Of a stretch of DNA of 64,000 nucleotides, positions 1 to 8,421 are shown one piece after another. Made by a program: the position numbers and the translations under genes. Below the pieces are notes generated by a model. That model ran no database searches. It saw nothing but the letters and a program-made list of their open reading frames with translations, and was not told where the DNA came from. Location: NCBI GenBank assembly GCA_014879945.1, contig JACSRE010000242.1, forward strand, positions 160,316-224,315. The letters run 5' to 3'. The DNA is from Myxococcus sp. GTDB taxonomy: Bacteria; Myxococcota; Myxococcia; Myxococcales; Myxococcaceae. How positions within the stretch are numbered: position 1 is the stretch's first letter; each line of letters begins with the position of its first letter.

Positions 1-93
1 CGCACCGGCCTGTCGATGCAGAGCCTCTACCGCCTGCTGAAGAAGAACGGCCTGCGCCTGAAGGACCTGAAGAACGCCGAGGGCCTCGGCTGA
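1..93 (+). CDS. C-terminal end of a Fis-type HTH transcription regulator (truncated by window edge)
   Basis: Only the last 30 codons are visible, ending at a TGA. They read as the recognition half of a Fis-family helix-turn-helix (TGLSMQSLYRLLKKNGLR), as found at the C terminus of sigma-54-dependent activators and some response regulators. This end is followed after 64 bases by the small protein at 158. Its N-terminal domains lie outside the window, so the signal it responds to cannot be stated. Confidence 0.6.
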   Translation, partial: RTGLSMQSLYRLLKKNGLRLKDLKNAEGLG

Positions 94-157
94 CCGTCAG
101 ACCCGGGCGGCGCGCGCCGTCTCACCGGTCCTTCACCTCGAACGAAAGGACACCACC

Positions 158-394
158 ATGGCGATCCTGAACATCACCTACAACGGCCTCTCGGCCGACT
201 ACCCCATCGAGCTCGATGGCCAGGTCGCCGACGTCGACCTCAAGCGCATCGCGCAGGAGCTGGTGCGCTCGGGCGACGTGCCGGGCCTGCACCTGCCGAA
301 CCTGCCGGTCGAGGCGTTCGACGGCTTCGTGATCGACCGCCTCCAGGGCGGCACCCGGCTGTACCTGCGCCCGAAGGTTCCGTTCGGCGCCTGA
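158..394 (+). CDS. 78-residue protein, candidate beta-grasp (ubiquitin-like) fold
   Basis: I do not recognise the family. The predicted order is a beta hairpin (residues 3-19), a helix (about 25-39), a loop with a strand near 52-60, and a final strand (66-72). This matches the beta-grasp layout of ThiS, MoaD and ubiquitin-like proteins. The C terminus is PFGA rather than Gly-Gly. The start is supported by an AAGGA ribosome binding site at 146-150, seven bases before ATG. The next gene, 66 bases downstream on the same strand, is a ThiF/E1-like adenylation protein, the usual partner of beta-grasp carriers. The fold assignment is inferred by eye. It could also be an unrelated small alpha/beta protein. 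Confidence 0.75.
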   Translation: MAILNITYNGLSADYPIELDGQVADVDLKRIAQELVRSGDVPGLHLPNLPVEAFDGFVIDRLQGGTRLYLRPKVPFGA

Positions 395-405
395 CTTCGA
401 CTCGA

Positions 406-436
406 GCACGCGGCTCCCGCCGGAGGGGCCGCGTGC
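406..436 (+). repeat. Intercistronic hairpin between the 78-residue gene and the E1-like gene
   Basis: A perfect 9-bp inverted repeat (GCACGCGGC at 406-414, GCCGCGTGC at 428-436) has a 13-base loop. No T-run follows, so it does not look like a full intrinsic terminator. It may stabilise the upstream message or lower expression of the downstream E1-like gene. Confidence 0.5.
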
Positions 437-460
437 ACCCGCCGTCTTCGAGGAGCCCCG

Positions 461-1036
461 ATGCGCGTCGTGATTCTGGGAGTCGGTGCGCTGGGCTCCA
501 CCACCGCGGTGCTCTGTCGCGCGCTCGACGCGACGCTCGCCTTCATCGACTTCGACAAGGTGGAGTCGAAGAACCTGCTCGCGCAGGCCTTCGTGAAGCA
601 GTCGCTGGGGAAGAACAAGGCCGAGGCGCTCAAGGCGCAGCTGCTCAACTTCTACGGCGTCAAGGCCGAGGCCTTCGGCGTGCGGCTGACGACCGAGAAC
701 GTCGCGGCGCTGGTGAAGGACGCAGGCCTGGTCGTCGACTGCTTCGACAACGCCGAGAGCCGGCGCGTCATCAGCGCGCACGCGCGTGCCCAGCAGATCC
801 CCCTCGTGCACGCGGCCATCTCGGGTGACGGCTCGTTCGGCCTGGTGCGGTGGGACGAGCGCTTCACCCCCGACGCCGAAGATCACGCGGGCCAGGCGAC
901 CTGCGAGGGCGGCGAACACCTGCCGATGATCGGGCTGCTCTCGGCCACCCTGGCGCGCACCATTCAGGACTTCGTGACGAAGCAGGAGCGCCGCGACTCC
1001 ATGGTGGGCCTCAAGGCGGTCACCGTCACGGGCTGA
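461..1036 (+). CDS. Minimal ThiF/E1-like adenylation-domain protein
   Basis: This is a 191-residue Rossmann-type E1 superfamily domain. Visible motifs are GVGALGS (7-13, nucleotide loop), DFDKVESKNL (30-39), a conserved lysine region GKNKAE (50-55) and VVDCFDN (91-97). Family members adenylate the C terminus of a beta-grasp carrier or, in TcdA, activate a tRNA base. The usual NLxRQ motif is NLLAQ here, so the arginine is lost. The only Cys residues are 19, 94 and 148, and no zinc CxxC pair is present. It is shorter than ThiF or MoeB (about 240-250). AGGAG at 451-455 supports the ATG. It may act on the protein encoded just upstream. Confidence 0.8.
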   Translation: MRVVILGVGALGSTTAVLCRALDATLAFIDFDKVESKNLLAQAFVKQSLGKNKAEALKAQLLNFYGVKAEAFGVRLTTENVAALVKDAGLVVDCFDNAESRRVISAHARAQQIPLVHAAISGDGSFGLVRWDERFTPDAEDHAGQATCEGGEHLPMIGLLSATLARTIQDFVTKQERRDSMVGLKAVTVTG

Positions 1037-4000
1037 TCACCGCTGCGGCACCAGCATGCGCGCGAAGGCGTCGGGGTTCTTCACGTCCTGGGTCTCGAAC
1101 CACGCGCGCGCGAGCCGCTGGTTCGCCGCCCCCAGCTCGGCCGGCTGGAGCGCCCCCAGCCGCAGCCGCGCCGCCGCCGCGAACAGCCTCATGTCGTGCT
1201 GCTCGAACAGCGCAATCGCCTCGGACAGGCACCTCGACGCCCGCGAGGGCTCGAGCCCGGCCGTGAGCACCAACGCCTGCGCCTGGGCCCAGCCGACCCG
1301 CTCCTTCGAGAGCGCGCGCACCACCTCGGCGGCGAGCGCGCCCTGCCCTGCCGCGACCGCCAGCCGTCCCTTGAGGGACAGCGCCTCGACCCGCACGTTC
1401 TGAATCCGCAGGAGCATGGTGCGCTCGAGCGAAGGCCACGCGGCCAGGAGCTGCTCGAGCGCGGGCCGCGGCGCCCCCTCGTAGAGCCCGAAGAGCCCCT
1501 CGGAGAGCACCGCCCAGTAGTGCTGGAAGTGAAAGCCCTTCGACGGCCACGCCGCCATCGCGGCCGCCACCGCCTTGCGCGCCTCATGCGGTCGATCGGC
1601 GGCGAGCAGCGAGACGTTGGCCAACCCGACGGTGAGGCTGGTGACGGCGTAGCGATCGCCGCGGCTGTGCGCCTCGCGCACCAGCGCGGGCACCCGGCGC
1701 GTCAGCTCGGCGAGCTCTCCGAGGTAGAAGAGCGACCACACCGAGAACAGCCGCGCGTTGGCGGCCTCCCACGACACCCCGAGCCCGGCGTCTCGAAGCA
1801 GCGCCTCGGCCTCGGCCACCTTCGCCTTGGCCGCCTTGAAGTCGCCCACGAGGAAGCGAGTCAGCCCCTCGCAGAACGCCAGCAGCCCGCGCAGCCGGGC
1901 GTCGCCCACCCGCTCGCAGAGAGAGCTCGCGCGCTCGATCAGCTCCCTGGCGCGCCGCTCGCTCCTCTGCCCCTCGGTGGCGACGAAGGCCGCCTCGGCC
2001 GCGAGCGCGCGCGAGATGCGCCAGGGCTCGCCTGCGTCGAGGGCCAACAGCAGCTGCCGCGTCTGGAAGCTCGAGCCACGAATGGTGTCGATCATCGCCA
2101 GCCCGACCGACACCGACCAGCACGCGTCGATGCGTCGCAGCATGGCCCCGTCGACCTCGAGCGCCGTTCGCTCGTCGAAGGACAGCCCGCGCAGGGCCAG
2201 GTGGAGCCGCCGGAACAGCAGCGCCCCCACGGCCCTCGACGGCGTCTTCGCCAGCGTCATCTTCAGCCCGGCCAGCACCCCAGAGAGCGCCGCCAGCCCC
2301 TCGTCCACATGGCCGCTCACCAGCAGCTGCTCGGCGGCCAGGCGGGGCAGCTCTTCCGCCACCGCGGGGTGCGCGCCGGGCTCGCCCCGGGCCCGCGCGT
2401 AGGCCTCAGCCGCGACCTTGCCCTGGCCGGCGTCGGCCAGACAGGCCCCTTGCGCCACCGCGAGCTCGAAGCGCCGGCGATCGTCGAGCGGCAGGAGCTC
2501 GAGCGCCCGCCGGTACAAGGCGGCGGCGCGAGCAAAGGCCAGCTGGTCGCGCGCGCTGGCGGCCGCCTTGATGGTCGCCTCGGCCGCTCGATCGCCGTGG
2601 CCCGCGGCGGAGAAGTGGAAGGCCACGGCGTCGAGATCGGCGTTCGGCTGGGCCTCCATCGCCGAGGCGAGCCGCTCATGGAGGGCCGACACGCGCCCCG
2701 CCTCGAGGCCCGCAACGACGGCCTCGCCCAGGCGCTCGTGCCACGCCTCGAGGCGGCGCTCGTCGGGCAACAGGCGCACGAGGTGAAGGCCCTCGAGGAG
2801 CGGCACCAGATCGGCCTGACGGGGCCCCAGGCCCGCCACCTCGGCGGCCAGGACGGCGTCGACCGGCACCGCCGCGACCGCGATGACCTCGAGCAGCCGG
2901 CGGGCGGGCGCTTCGAGCGCCGTCACCTTCCTTCGCCACAGCGCATCGACCGTCACCTCGCCCTGCCCTGCCATCTCGAGCAGCTGGAGCAGCAGCAGCG
3001 GATTGCCGCCCGACTCCTGGGCGCAAGCGGTGGCGCGCGCCTCGTCGGCGCCGGCGCGCCGAGCCACCTCGAGCGCGGCGTCCTGGGCGAGCGGCGCCAG
3101 CGCCAGCACCTCGATGGGCACCGTGCCAGGCGGCAGGGCCGGCCCGTCGTCCCGAATCGAGGTCACCACCAGCACGCGCGGGGGCTCGGGCGGCCGCAGC
3201 ACCGCCTCCATCAGGGCCACGCTGTCGGCGTCGCCCCACTGCGCGTCGTCGATCAGCAGCACCAGGGGCACCCGCTCGCCCAGGCGCTCGAACAGCTCCC
3301 GCAGCGCCAGGATCGCGCGGCGCCGGCGCTCGAGCGGCTCTGGCACCTCTCGAACCGGCGCGTCGCGGAAGGCGGCGACCCGATTGAGGGCCGGGAACAT
3401 GCGCCCCAACAGCCAGGCGTCGCGAGGCCGAAGGCCGTCGATGCGCTCGGCCGGCTGCGCCGCGAGGTGCCGCGTCAGCGCGTCGATCAACGGGTCGATG
3501 GCCTTGAACGGCACCGTCTCGCGCTCGTGGCAGCGCCCAGCCAGCACCACCGCGCCCAGCGCCTCGACCCGCTGCGCGAAGGCCTTGAGCGCCGCCGTCT
3601 TTCCGATGCCCGGAGGCCCCTGCACCCGTACGACGCGCGGCCCTTCGGCCTGGGTGATCTCGAAGGCCCGCTCGAGCGTCGCCAGGGCGTCGTCACGCCC
3701 CACCAACGTCGCGCGTGGCGGCTGGGGCCTGCTGCCGGCCCCGAGCGCGGCCAGCACCTCGCGGCCGTCGGGGCGCCCGGCCGGCTGCGTCTGCAGCAGC
3801 CGCACGCAGAGCTCGCTGAGGAGCTCGGGCGCCGACGCGTTGAGCTCGCGGGGAGACGGCGCGGGCCGGCGCTGCTTGTCCATCACCACGTCGACGGGCG
3901 CCCCCTCGAAGGGCAACCGTCCGGTGAGGGCCTGGAACAACATGACGCCGAAGGCGTACCAGTCGCTCGCCGCCCCGACCGGCCCCGAGGCGGCCTGCTC

Positions 4001-4606
4001 AGGCGCCATGTACGCGACGGTGCCGACGATGGCGCGGCCCTGCTCCTCGGTGAGGCTCCGCGGCCCGCCCAGCTCGGCCACCAACCCGAAGTCGAGCACG
4101 ACGACGCGCCCCTCCCTGGTGACCAGCACGTTCGCCGGCTTGAGATCGCGGTGCACCCGATCGCGGGCGTGCAGAAACGCGACGCCCTCGGCGAGCTGCC
4201 GAAACGCCGACGTCACCCGCTCCACGTCCACGCGCACCATCGGCGGGCCCGGCGATCGCACCGTCGTGCTCAGATCGGCCGTCTCGGCGCCGGCCGCGAG
4301 CTGCGCCGAGGGCCTGACCCACGAGAGGAAGTCGACGCCGTCGATCAGCTCGAGGGTGAAGAACCAAACGTCACCGTCGGCGGTGAGCTCGTACAGCGAC
4401 ACGAGGTTCGGGTGCCGGACGTCGTGCAGCGAGCGGAACTCCCGCTTGAGCCGCACCAGCGAGTCGGCGTCTTGCCCCTGCAGCACCTTGAGCGCGACGC
4501 GCCGGCCCCCGCGCTCGTTGTCGATGGCCTCGTAGACGACGCCCATGCCCCCGACGCCGAGCTCGCGGACGAGCTGGTAGCGCGCGTTGCCCCGGAAGGA
4601 CTCCAC
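1037..4606 (-). CDS. Ser/Thr protein kinase fused to an AAA-type ATPase and TPR-like region
   Basis: This is a 1189-residue cytosolic signalling protein. The N-terminal Hanks kinase is complete: glycine loop LGVGGMG, Lys40, HRDLKPAN (Asp154), DFG (172-174) and APEQ. A predicted ATPase of the AAA_16/STAND kind follows, with Walker A GPPGIGKT (330-337) and Walker B LLIDDAQ. The rest, to about 1180, is helical and TPR-like. No membrane segment is visible. This layout (kinase, ATPase, TPR) is common in myxobacteria and resembles the large ATP-binding regulators. The start lies 6 bases after the stop of the FHA/sigma-54 regulator, so the two are co-transcribed. A kinase making phospho-threonine next to an FHA reader suggests a direct relay (inference). 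Confidence 0.92.
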   Translation of the reverse strand: MESFRGNARYQLVRELGVGGMGVVYEAIDNERGGRRVALKVLQGQDADSLVRLKREFRSLHDVRHPNLVSLYELTADGDVWFFTLELIDGVDFLSWVRPSAQLAAGAETADLSTTVRSPGPPMVRVDVERVTSAFRQLAEGVAFLHARDRVHRDLKPANVLVTREGRVVVLDFGLVAELGGPRSLTEEQGRAIVGTVAYMAPEQAASGPVGAASDWYAFGVMLFQALTGRLPFEGAPVDVVMDKQRRPAPSPRELNASAPELLSELCVRLLQTQPAGRPDGREVLAALGAGSRPQPPRATLVGRDDALATLERAFEITQAEGPRVVRVQGPPGIGKTAALKAFAQRVEALGAVVLAGRCHERETVPFKAIDPLIDALTRHLAAQPAERIDGLRPRDAWLLGRMFPALNRVAAFRDAPVREVPEPLERRRRAILALRELFERLGERVPLVLLIDDAQWGDADSVALMEAVLRPPEPPRVLVVTSIRDDGPALPPGTVPIEVLALAPLAQDAALEVARRAGADEARATACAQESGGNPLLLLQLLEMAGQGEVTVDALWRRKVTALEAPARRLLEVIAVAAVPVDAVLAAEVAGLGPRQADLVPLLEGLHLVRLLPDERRLEAWHERLGEAVVAGLEAGRVSALHERLASAMEAQPNADLDAVAFHFSAAGHGDRAAEATIKAAASARDQLAFARAAALYRRALELLPLDDRRRFELAVAQGACLADAGQGKVAAEAYARARGEPGAHPAVAEELPRLAAEQLLVSGHVDEGLAALSGVLAGLKMTLAKTPSRAVGALLFRRLHLALRGLSFDERTALEVDGAMLRRIDACWSVSVGLAMIDTIRGSSFQTRQLLLALDAGEPWRISRALAAEAAFVATEGQRSERRARELIERASSLCERVGDARLRGLLAFCEGLTRFLVGDFKAAKAKVAEAEALLRDAGLGVSWEAANARLFSVWSLFYLGELAELTRRVPALVREAHSRGDRYAVTSLTVGLANVSLLAADRPHEARKAVAAAMAAWPSKGFHFQHYWAVLSEGLFGLYEGAPRPALEQLLAAWPSLERTMLLRIQNVRVEALSLKGRLAVAAGQGALAAEVVRALSKERVGWAQAQALVLTAGLEPSRASRCLSEAIALFEQHDMRLFAAAARLRLGALQPAELGAANQRLARAWFETQDVKNPDAFARMLVPQR

Positions 4607-4612
4607 GGCAGC

Positions 4613-6289
4613 TCAGGGCTCCTTCTTGCGGGGCTTCGTCATGCCGTAGGCGGTCAGCCGGTTCACCAGGGTGCGGCGAGAGATGCCCAGCAGCTCGGCG
4701 GCCTTCGTCTGGTTGCCGCCCGTCTTGTCGAGGGCCTCGAGCACCGCGCGCTTCTCGGCGGCGTCGCGCTCGTCCTTGAGGTTGCTCCCGCTCGACGCCG
4801 CAGGCTCAGGCGCGTCGTGGCCATCGATGGCGATGGCGTCGGGGGTGATGGGCGCGTCACCGGCCAGCAGCAGCGCGCGCTCCATCACGTTCTTCAGCTC
4901 GCGGATGTTGCCCGGCCACGGCCAGCGCTTCAGCATCGCCAGCGCCTCGGCCGTCAGCTCGGGCACCGGCCGCCCCTCGCGCTGCGCCGCCTCGGCGAGG
5001 AACTGCCGGGCCAGGGGCTCGATCTCGCCCGGCCGCTCGCGCAGCGGGGGAATGTCGATCGAGATGCCGTTGATTCGATAGAAGAGATCGCGCCTGAAGG
5101 CGCCCCGCTCGACCTCCGCCTCGAGATCGCGGTTGGTGGCGAAGACGAACCGAACGTCGATGGGCTCTGGCGCCGTCGCGCCCACCCGCATCACCTTGCG
5201 CTCCTCGAGCACGCGCAGCAGCTTGGCCTGGAGCGACTCGGGCAGCTCGCCAATCTCGTCGAGGAAGACAGTGCCGGCCTTCGCGCTCTCGAGCAGGCCC
5301 AGCTTCTGCTTCACGGCGCCCGTGAACGAGCCCTTCTCGTGCCCGAACAGCTCGCTCTCGAGCAGCGACTCGGTGAGCGCCGCGCAGTTGATCTTGAGGA
5401 ACGGGCCCGCGCTGCGCTTCGAGCGACGGTGCACCTCGGTGGCCAGCACCTCTTTGCCCACGCCGGTCTCGCCGAGCAGCAGCACGTTGATCTGGCTGGG
5501 GGCCACCCGATCCATCAAGCGGGAGATCGAGACCATCGCGTCGTCGCGCACGAGGAAGCCCGCCACCGGCTGGCTGGTGGGCGCGGCGCAGGCGGCGAGC
5601 AGCTGCTCTGCGTCGGTGCCGTCGACCGGGGCGCTCGAGGCCCCGGCCCGCACCCGCGCGCCACCCGCCACCAGCTTCGCCGACAGCCGCTCCATCAGCT
5701 TGGTCGCGGCCTCGGCGCTGCGGCCCGGCGTCAGCACCTCGAACTGCCCGGGCCCGAAGGTGGCCACGGTGTCGTGCGGCGAGAGCTCGGCCGAGAGCAC
5801 GGCCTGGGCGACGCCCGGGGGGGCCTGCACCTGCAGGCGCAGCACGCCGAAGGGCGGCTTGGTGGCCTTCATCGCCTCGACGAAGCGTGAGTGGGTCACC
5901 AGCGTCCACGGGTTGGTGCTGCCCGAGAGCTCGTCGGTCTGGAGCACGGCCAGCGAGGTGCCCAGCTCGATGGAGTCACCCGGCAGCACGTCTACCGACT
6001 CGCCCGCGCCCAGCTTGCGGCCACGAACGGTGGTGCCGTTGGCGCTGCCGAGATCTTCGAGGCGAACGGCGCTCCCCAGGTGCAGCACCGCGTGGCGCCT
6101 GGAGGCTGCGGCGTCGTCGAGGCGCACGGTGGCGTCGTCTCCGCGCCCCAGCACCACCTGCCCTGCCGCGGGCAGCGCGTGCGACGACGCCCCCGACTCG
6201 TTCATCACCACCAACCGATACCGACGCGCCCGGCTGGCCGACGCCGGCTTGTCCTGGAGGCGAACGGTTTCCTGCTCGGAGGACGCCAT
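4613..6289 (-). CDS. Sigma-54-dependent transcription activator with N-terminal FHA domain
   Basis: This is a 558-residue enhancer-binding protein. An FHA phospho-threonine-binding domain spans about 26-116 (GRG 48-50, SRRH 63-66, NG 84-85). A middle region (about 130-235) looks like a degenerate GGDEF domain, with GPGQF at 179-183 where GGDEF would be. The sigma-54 AAA+ domain has Walker A GETGVGKE (273-280), the sigma-54-contact loop GSFTGA (320-325) and [10 protein letters not shown] Fis HTH lies at about 528-551. There is no receiver domain, so control is probably by phosphopeptide binding through FHA. It is first in the operon with the kinase downstream. TACAGT lies 9 bases before the ATG, a possible -10. 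Confidence 0.93.
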   Translation of the reverse strand: MASSEQETVRLQDKPASASRARRYRLVVMNESGASSHALPAAGQVVLGRGDDATVRLDDAAASRRHAVLHLGSAVRLEDLGSANGTTVRGRKLGAGESVDVLPGDSIELGTSLAVLQTDELSGSTNPWTLVTHSRFVEAMKATKPPFGVLRLQVQAPPGVAQAVLSAELSPHDTVATFGPGQFEVLTPGRSAEAATKLMERLSAKLVAGGARVRAGASSAPVDGTDAEQLLAACAAPTSQPVAGFLVRDDAMVSISRLMDRVAPSQINVLLLGETGVGKEVLATEVHRRSKRSAGPFLKINCAALTESLLESELFGHEKGSFTGAVKQKLGLLESAKAGTVFLDEIGELPESLQAKLLRVLEERKVMRVGATAPEPIDVRFVFATNRDLEAEVERGAFRRDLFYRINGISIDIPPLRERPGEIEPLARQFLAEAAQREGRPVPELTAEALAMLKRWPWPGNIRELKNVMERALLLAGDAPITPDAIAIDGHDAPEPAASSGSNLKDERDAAEKRAVLEALDKTGGNQTKAAELLGISRRTLVNRLTAYGMTKPRKKEP

Positions 6290-6334
6290 CGAGCGGTGAC
6301 TGTACCCCGCGGCGTGACCGGGGCTCGGGAAGAA

Positions 6335-6565
6335 TCAGCCCTTCGGGACCTTGAGCGCGCGCACGACGTAGAAGACGCCGAAGCCGCCCGCGATGAGCAC
6401 GAAGATGAGGTTGTTGCCGACCGCGCCTTCGAGCAGCCGCAGCCCCGCGATGCCGAAGCAGGCCGCCGCGAAGACCAGCAGCTTGATGCGCTCGGGCGCC
6501 GGGGCGAACCGCGAGAACAGCCACGCCGCGCCGAGAATGGCGAGCGCCTTCCAGTCGATGCTCAT
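6335..6565 (-). CDS. Small membrane protein (76 residues)
   Basis: The function is unknown. About three hydrophobic segments are visible (near 7-20, 28-43 and 50-66), with a basic tail ending KVPKG. Its start overlaps the stop of the preceding flippase-like gene by four bases (ATGA), so it is translationally coupled to that gene and may be its accessory subunit. Confidence 0.7.
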   Translation of the reverse strand: MSIDWKALAILGAAWLFSRFAPAPERIKLLVFAAACFGIAGLRLLEGAVGNNLIFVLIAGGFGVFYVVRALKVPKG

Positions 6566-7632
6566 GCGGTGGCCCTGTCTGCTTTGTCACTCTGGTTGGA
6601 CAGCCTGCCTGCGATCTCTTTGAAGGAGCCGTGCGAGAGGAAGAGGATGAGCATGCCGAAGAGCACCTGCTGGAGGATCTGCACGACCCACAGCACGTTC
6701 GCGTAGGCGATGCCGCTCGAGTTGACCTGATCGCTGGTGACGAAGACCGACAGCCCCAGGAGCACGAACGCCTGGAACGTACCCGCGCTGCCGGGCGCCG
6801 CGGGGATCATCAGGCCGACGATCAACACCGAGAGCACCACGAAGCCCTGGAACACGGTCAACGAGAGCGGCGTGCACACCGCGCCTGCCGCGTTGGAGCA
6901 GTCGAACGCGCGCGTCAGCAGCGACATGCCGTAGCCGTTGGCGCACCAGTACACCCCCGTCCAGAAGGCGAAGCCGGCCATGTTCTTGCCGTCAGGCAGC
7001 TGCTTGAGCGCGCTGACGAAGCCGTCGACGACGTAGACGGCGCGCTCGGCGACCTTCGGAGACACGACGCCGATGACGGAGCGCATCAGGCCCACCACGC
7101 GATCGTGCTGCCACCGCGCGATGATGAGGAAGGTGAGGCCACCGCCGAACACCAGGAACATCACGTTCGAGCCCAGCGCGATGCGCTCGATGTTGGGCGA
7201 CTCGGTGGGCACGAAGAACAGCAGCACCCGGAGCATCGACGCGATGATGATGCCGTCGATGATGCGCTCGAGCACCACCGTCGTCATCGCCGCGCTCCGG
7301 CGGATCTTCGAGCGCTCGGCGATCAGATAGGGCCGCGCGAACTCACCGAGGCGAAACGGGAGGATGATCAGCATCATGAAGCCGATCGCCGACGCCTCGT
7401 TGAGGGGCTTGAAGGGCACCCGCTCGAGGCCCGACAGCAGGTTGCCCCAGCGCAGGGTGCGCGCGAGGTGAATGACGGCCAGCACCATCAGGTAGGCGGC
7501 GACCCAGCCGTAGTTGGCGCTCCGGAGCGACCCCCACATCTCGGGCCAGCGCGTGTCCTTGAACGTCAGGTACAGGCAGAAGCCGGTGATGGCGAGACTG
7601 ACGATGAACTTGACCCACTTACCCACGTACAC
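6562..7632 (-). CDS. Lysylphosphatidylglycerol synthase TM-region/flippase-like membrane protein (UPF0104)
   Basis: A 356-residue polytopic inner-membrane protein with roughly eight hydrophobic segments. Family features include LPFRLGEFARPYLI and the IPAAPGSAGTFQAF segment near the C terminus. It corresponds to the membrane half of MprF-like proteins and to the stand-alone proteins often implicated in lipid or glycolipid movement. There is no cytosolic aminoacyl-transferase domain. The start is GTG with GGAGC just upstream. It is followed by a coupled small membrane protein and preceded, 43 bases upstream, by a PHP phosphatase of the capsule-regulator type. That neighbourhood fits envelope polysaccharide or lipid work, but the substrate cannot be read from sequence. 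Confidence 0.85.
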   Translation of the reverse strand: MYVGKWVKFIVSLAITGFCLYLTFKDTRWPEMWGSLRSANYGWVAAYLMVLAVIHLARTLRWGNLLSGLERVPFKPLNEASAIGFMMLIILPFRLGEFARPYLIAERSKIRRSAAMTTVVLERIIDGIIIASMLRVLLFFVPTESPNIERIALGSNVMFLVFGGGLTFLIIARWQHDRVVGLMRSVIGVVSPKVAERAVYVVDGFVSALKQLPDGKNMAGFAFWTGVYWCANGYGMSLLTRAFDCSNAAGAVCTPLSLTVFQGFVVLSVLIVGLMIPAAPGSAGTFQAFVLLGLSVFVTSDQVNSSGIAYANVLWVVQILQQVLFGMLILFLSHGSFKEIAGRLSNQSDKADRATA

Positions 7633-7675
7633 GCTCCGCGCGAACGACCCGGCGCGTGTAGCACCCGGCCTGCCC

Positions 7676-8398
7676 TCAGGCTACCGGCTGTCCTTTGAGG
7701 ATGAGGCCGGGGGTCGTCTCGGTGAGGGCGCCGAACGCGGCGGCGCCGACGTGCTTCAGGAGCGCCCTGAGGCTCTCGCCCACCCACTGCTCGGCCCCGA
7801 CCGGCGAGTGCAGATCGGTCGCCGCGATGCCGTACAGGCCGTCGTCGAGGAGCTGGCGCGCGAGCCTCTGGGGCGTCTTCCCGTAGCGGCCGATCAGCGC
7901 GCCGACGTCGAGCTGGAGCACCGCGCCTGACTGAACGGCCTCGGCGGCGCGGCCCCTGCGCTCGAACTCGAGGCAGCGCTCCGGGTGCGCGACGATCGGC
8001 GTGACGCCCTTGAGCTTCATGCGGAAGATGACGTCGGTGAGCTGCGGCAGCGGCGAGGTGTAGGGCGCCTCGACGAGCAGGTACTTCCCGGCGGCGCCGA
8101 CCCGGCGTGACTGGGGCGTCGGCAGGGCGCTGAGCAGCGTCTCGTCGAGGAAGAAGTTCTCGGCGTTGACGTCGAGCGAGAGGGGAATGGCGAGGCGGGC
8201 CAGCTCGGCGCGCACCTCCTCCAGGCGCTGCAGGGCGACTTCGCGGCTGGCGTACTCGGGCCGGTTGTGGGGGCTGGGCGCCGCGGCGCCGAACCCCAAC
8301 GCCACCAGCGCGCGCGCCATCGCCACCGTGTCGTCCATCGTCTTGCAGCCGTCGTCGACGCCGGGCAGCAGGTGCAGGTGGAGATCGACCATCGGCAT
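7676..8398 (-). CDS. PHP-domain phosphoesterase, CpsB/YwqE-like tyrosine phosphatase family
   Basis: A 240-residue PHP metal-dependent phosphoesterase. Metal ligands expected for the family are visible: HLH (7-9 from the chosen start), PHN, NAENFFLDE, AHPER and the terminal ATDLH. Related CpsB-type enzymes dephosphorylate tyrosine kinases that control capsule export, though PHP enzymes also act on other phosphoesters. The start was set at the ATG giving MPMVDLHLH, because a longer frame would run into the divergent gene at 8422. TAGCAT (8411-8406) ends seven bases before this ATG. Substrate confidence is moderate. Confidence 0.85.
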   Translation of the reverse strand: MPMVDLHLHLLPGVDDGCKTMDDTVAMARALVALGFGAAAPSPHNRPEYASREVALQRLEEVRAELARLAIPLSLDVNAENFFLDETLLSALPTPQSRRVGAAGKYLLVEAPYTSPLPQLTDVIFRMKLKGVTPIVAHPERCLEFERRGRAAEAVQSGAVLQLDVGALIGRYGKTPQRLARQLLDDGLYGIAATDLHSPVGAEQWVGESLRALLKHVGAAAFGALTETTPGLILKGQPVA

Positions 8399-8421
8399 GG
8401 GGCCGATGCTATGCCACGCCC
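8399..8421. promoter_or_regulatory. 23-bp divergent promoter with overlapping -10 elements
   Basis: The 23 bases between two divergent start codons contain a minus-strand -10 (TAGCAT, 8411-8406, 7 bases from ATG) and a plus-strand -10 (TATGCC, 8410-8415, 6 bases from ATG). The elements overlap. Both predicted transcripts would begin at or next to their start codons. No ribosome binding site fits in the gap. Confidence 0.45.

Noticed and set aside
1196..5890. Very long open reading frame (1564 codons) on the + strand, antisense to the kinase and the sigma-54 activator
   Set aside because: It is a by-product of high third-position GC. Its translation is low-complexity (Arg, Gln, Leu, Gly, His rich) with no domain, while the opposite strand encodes intact motifs.
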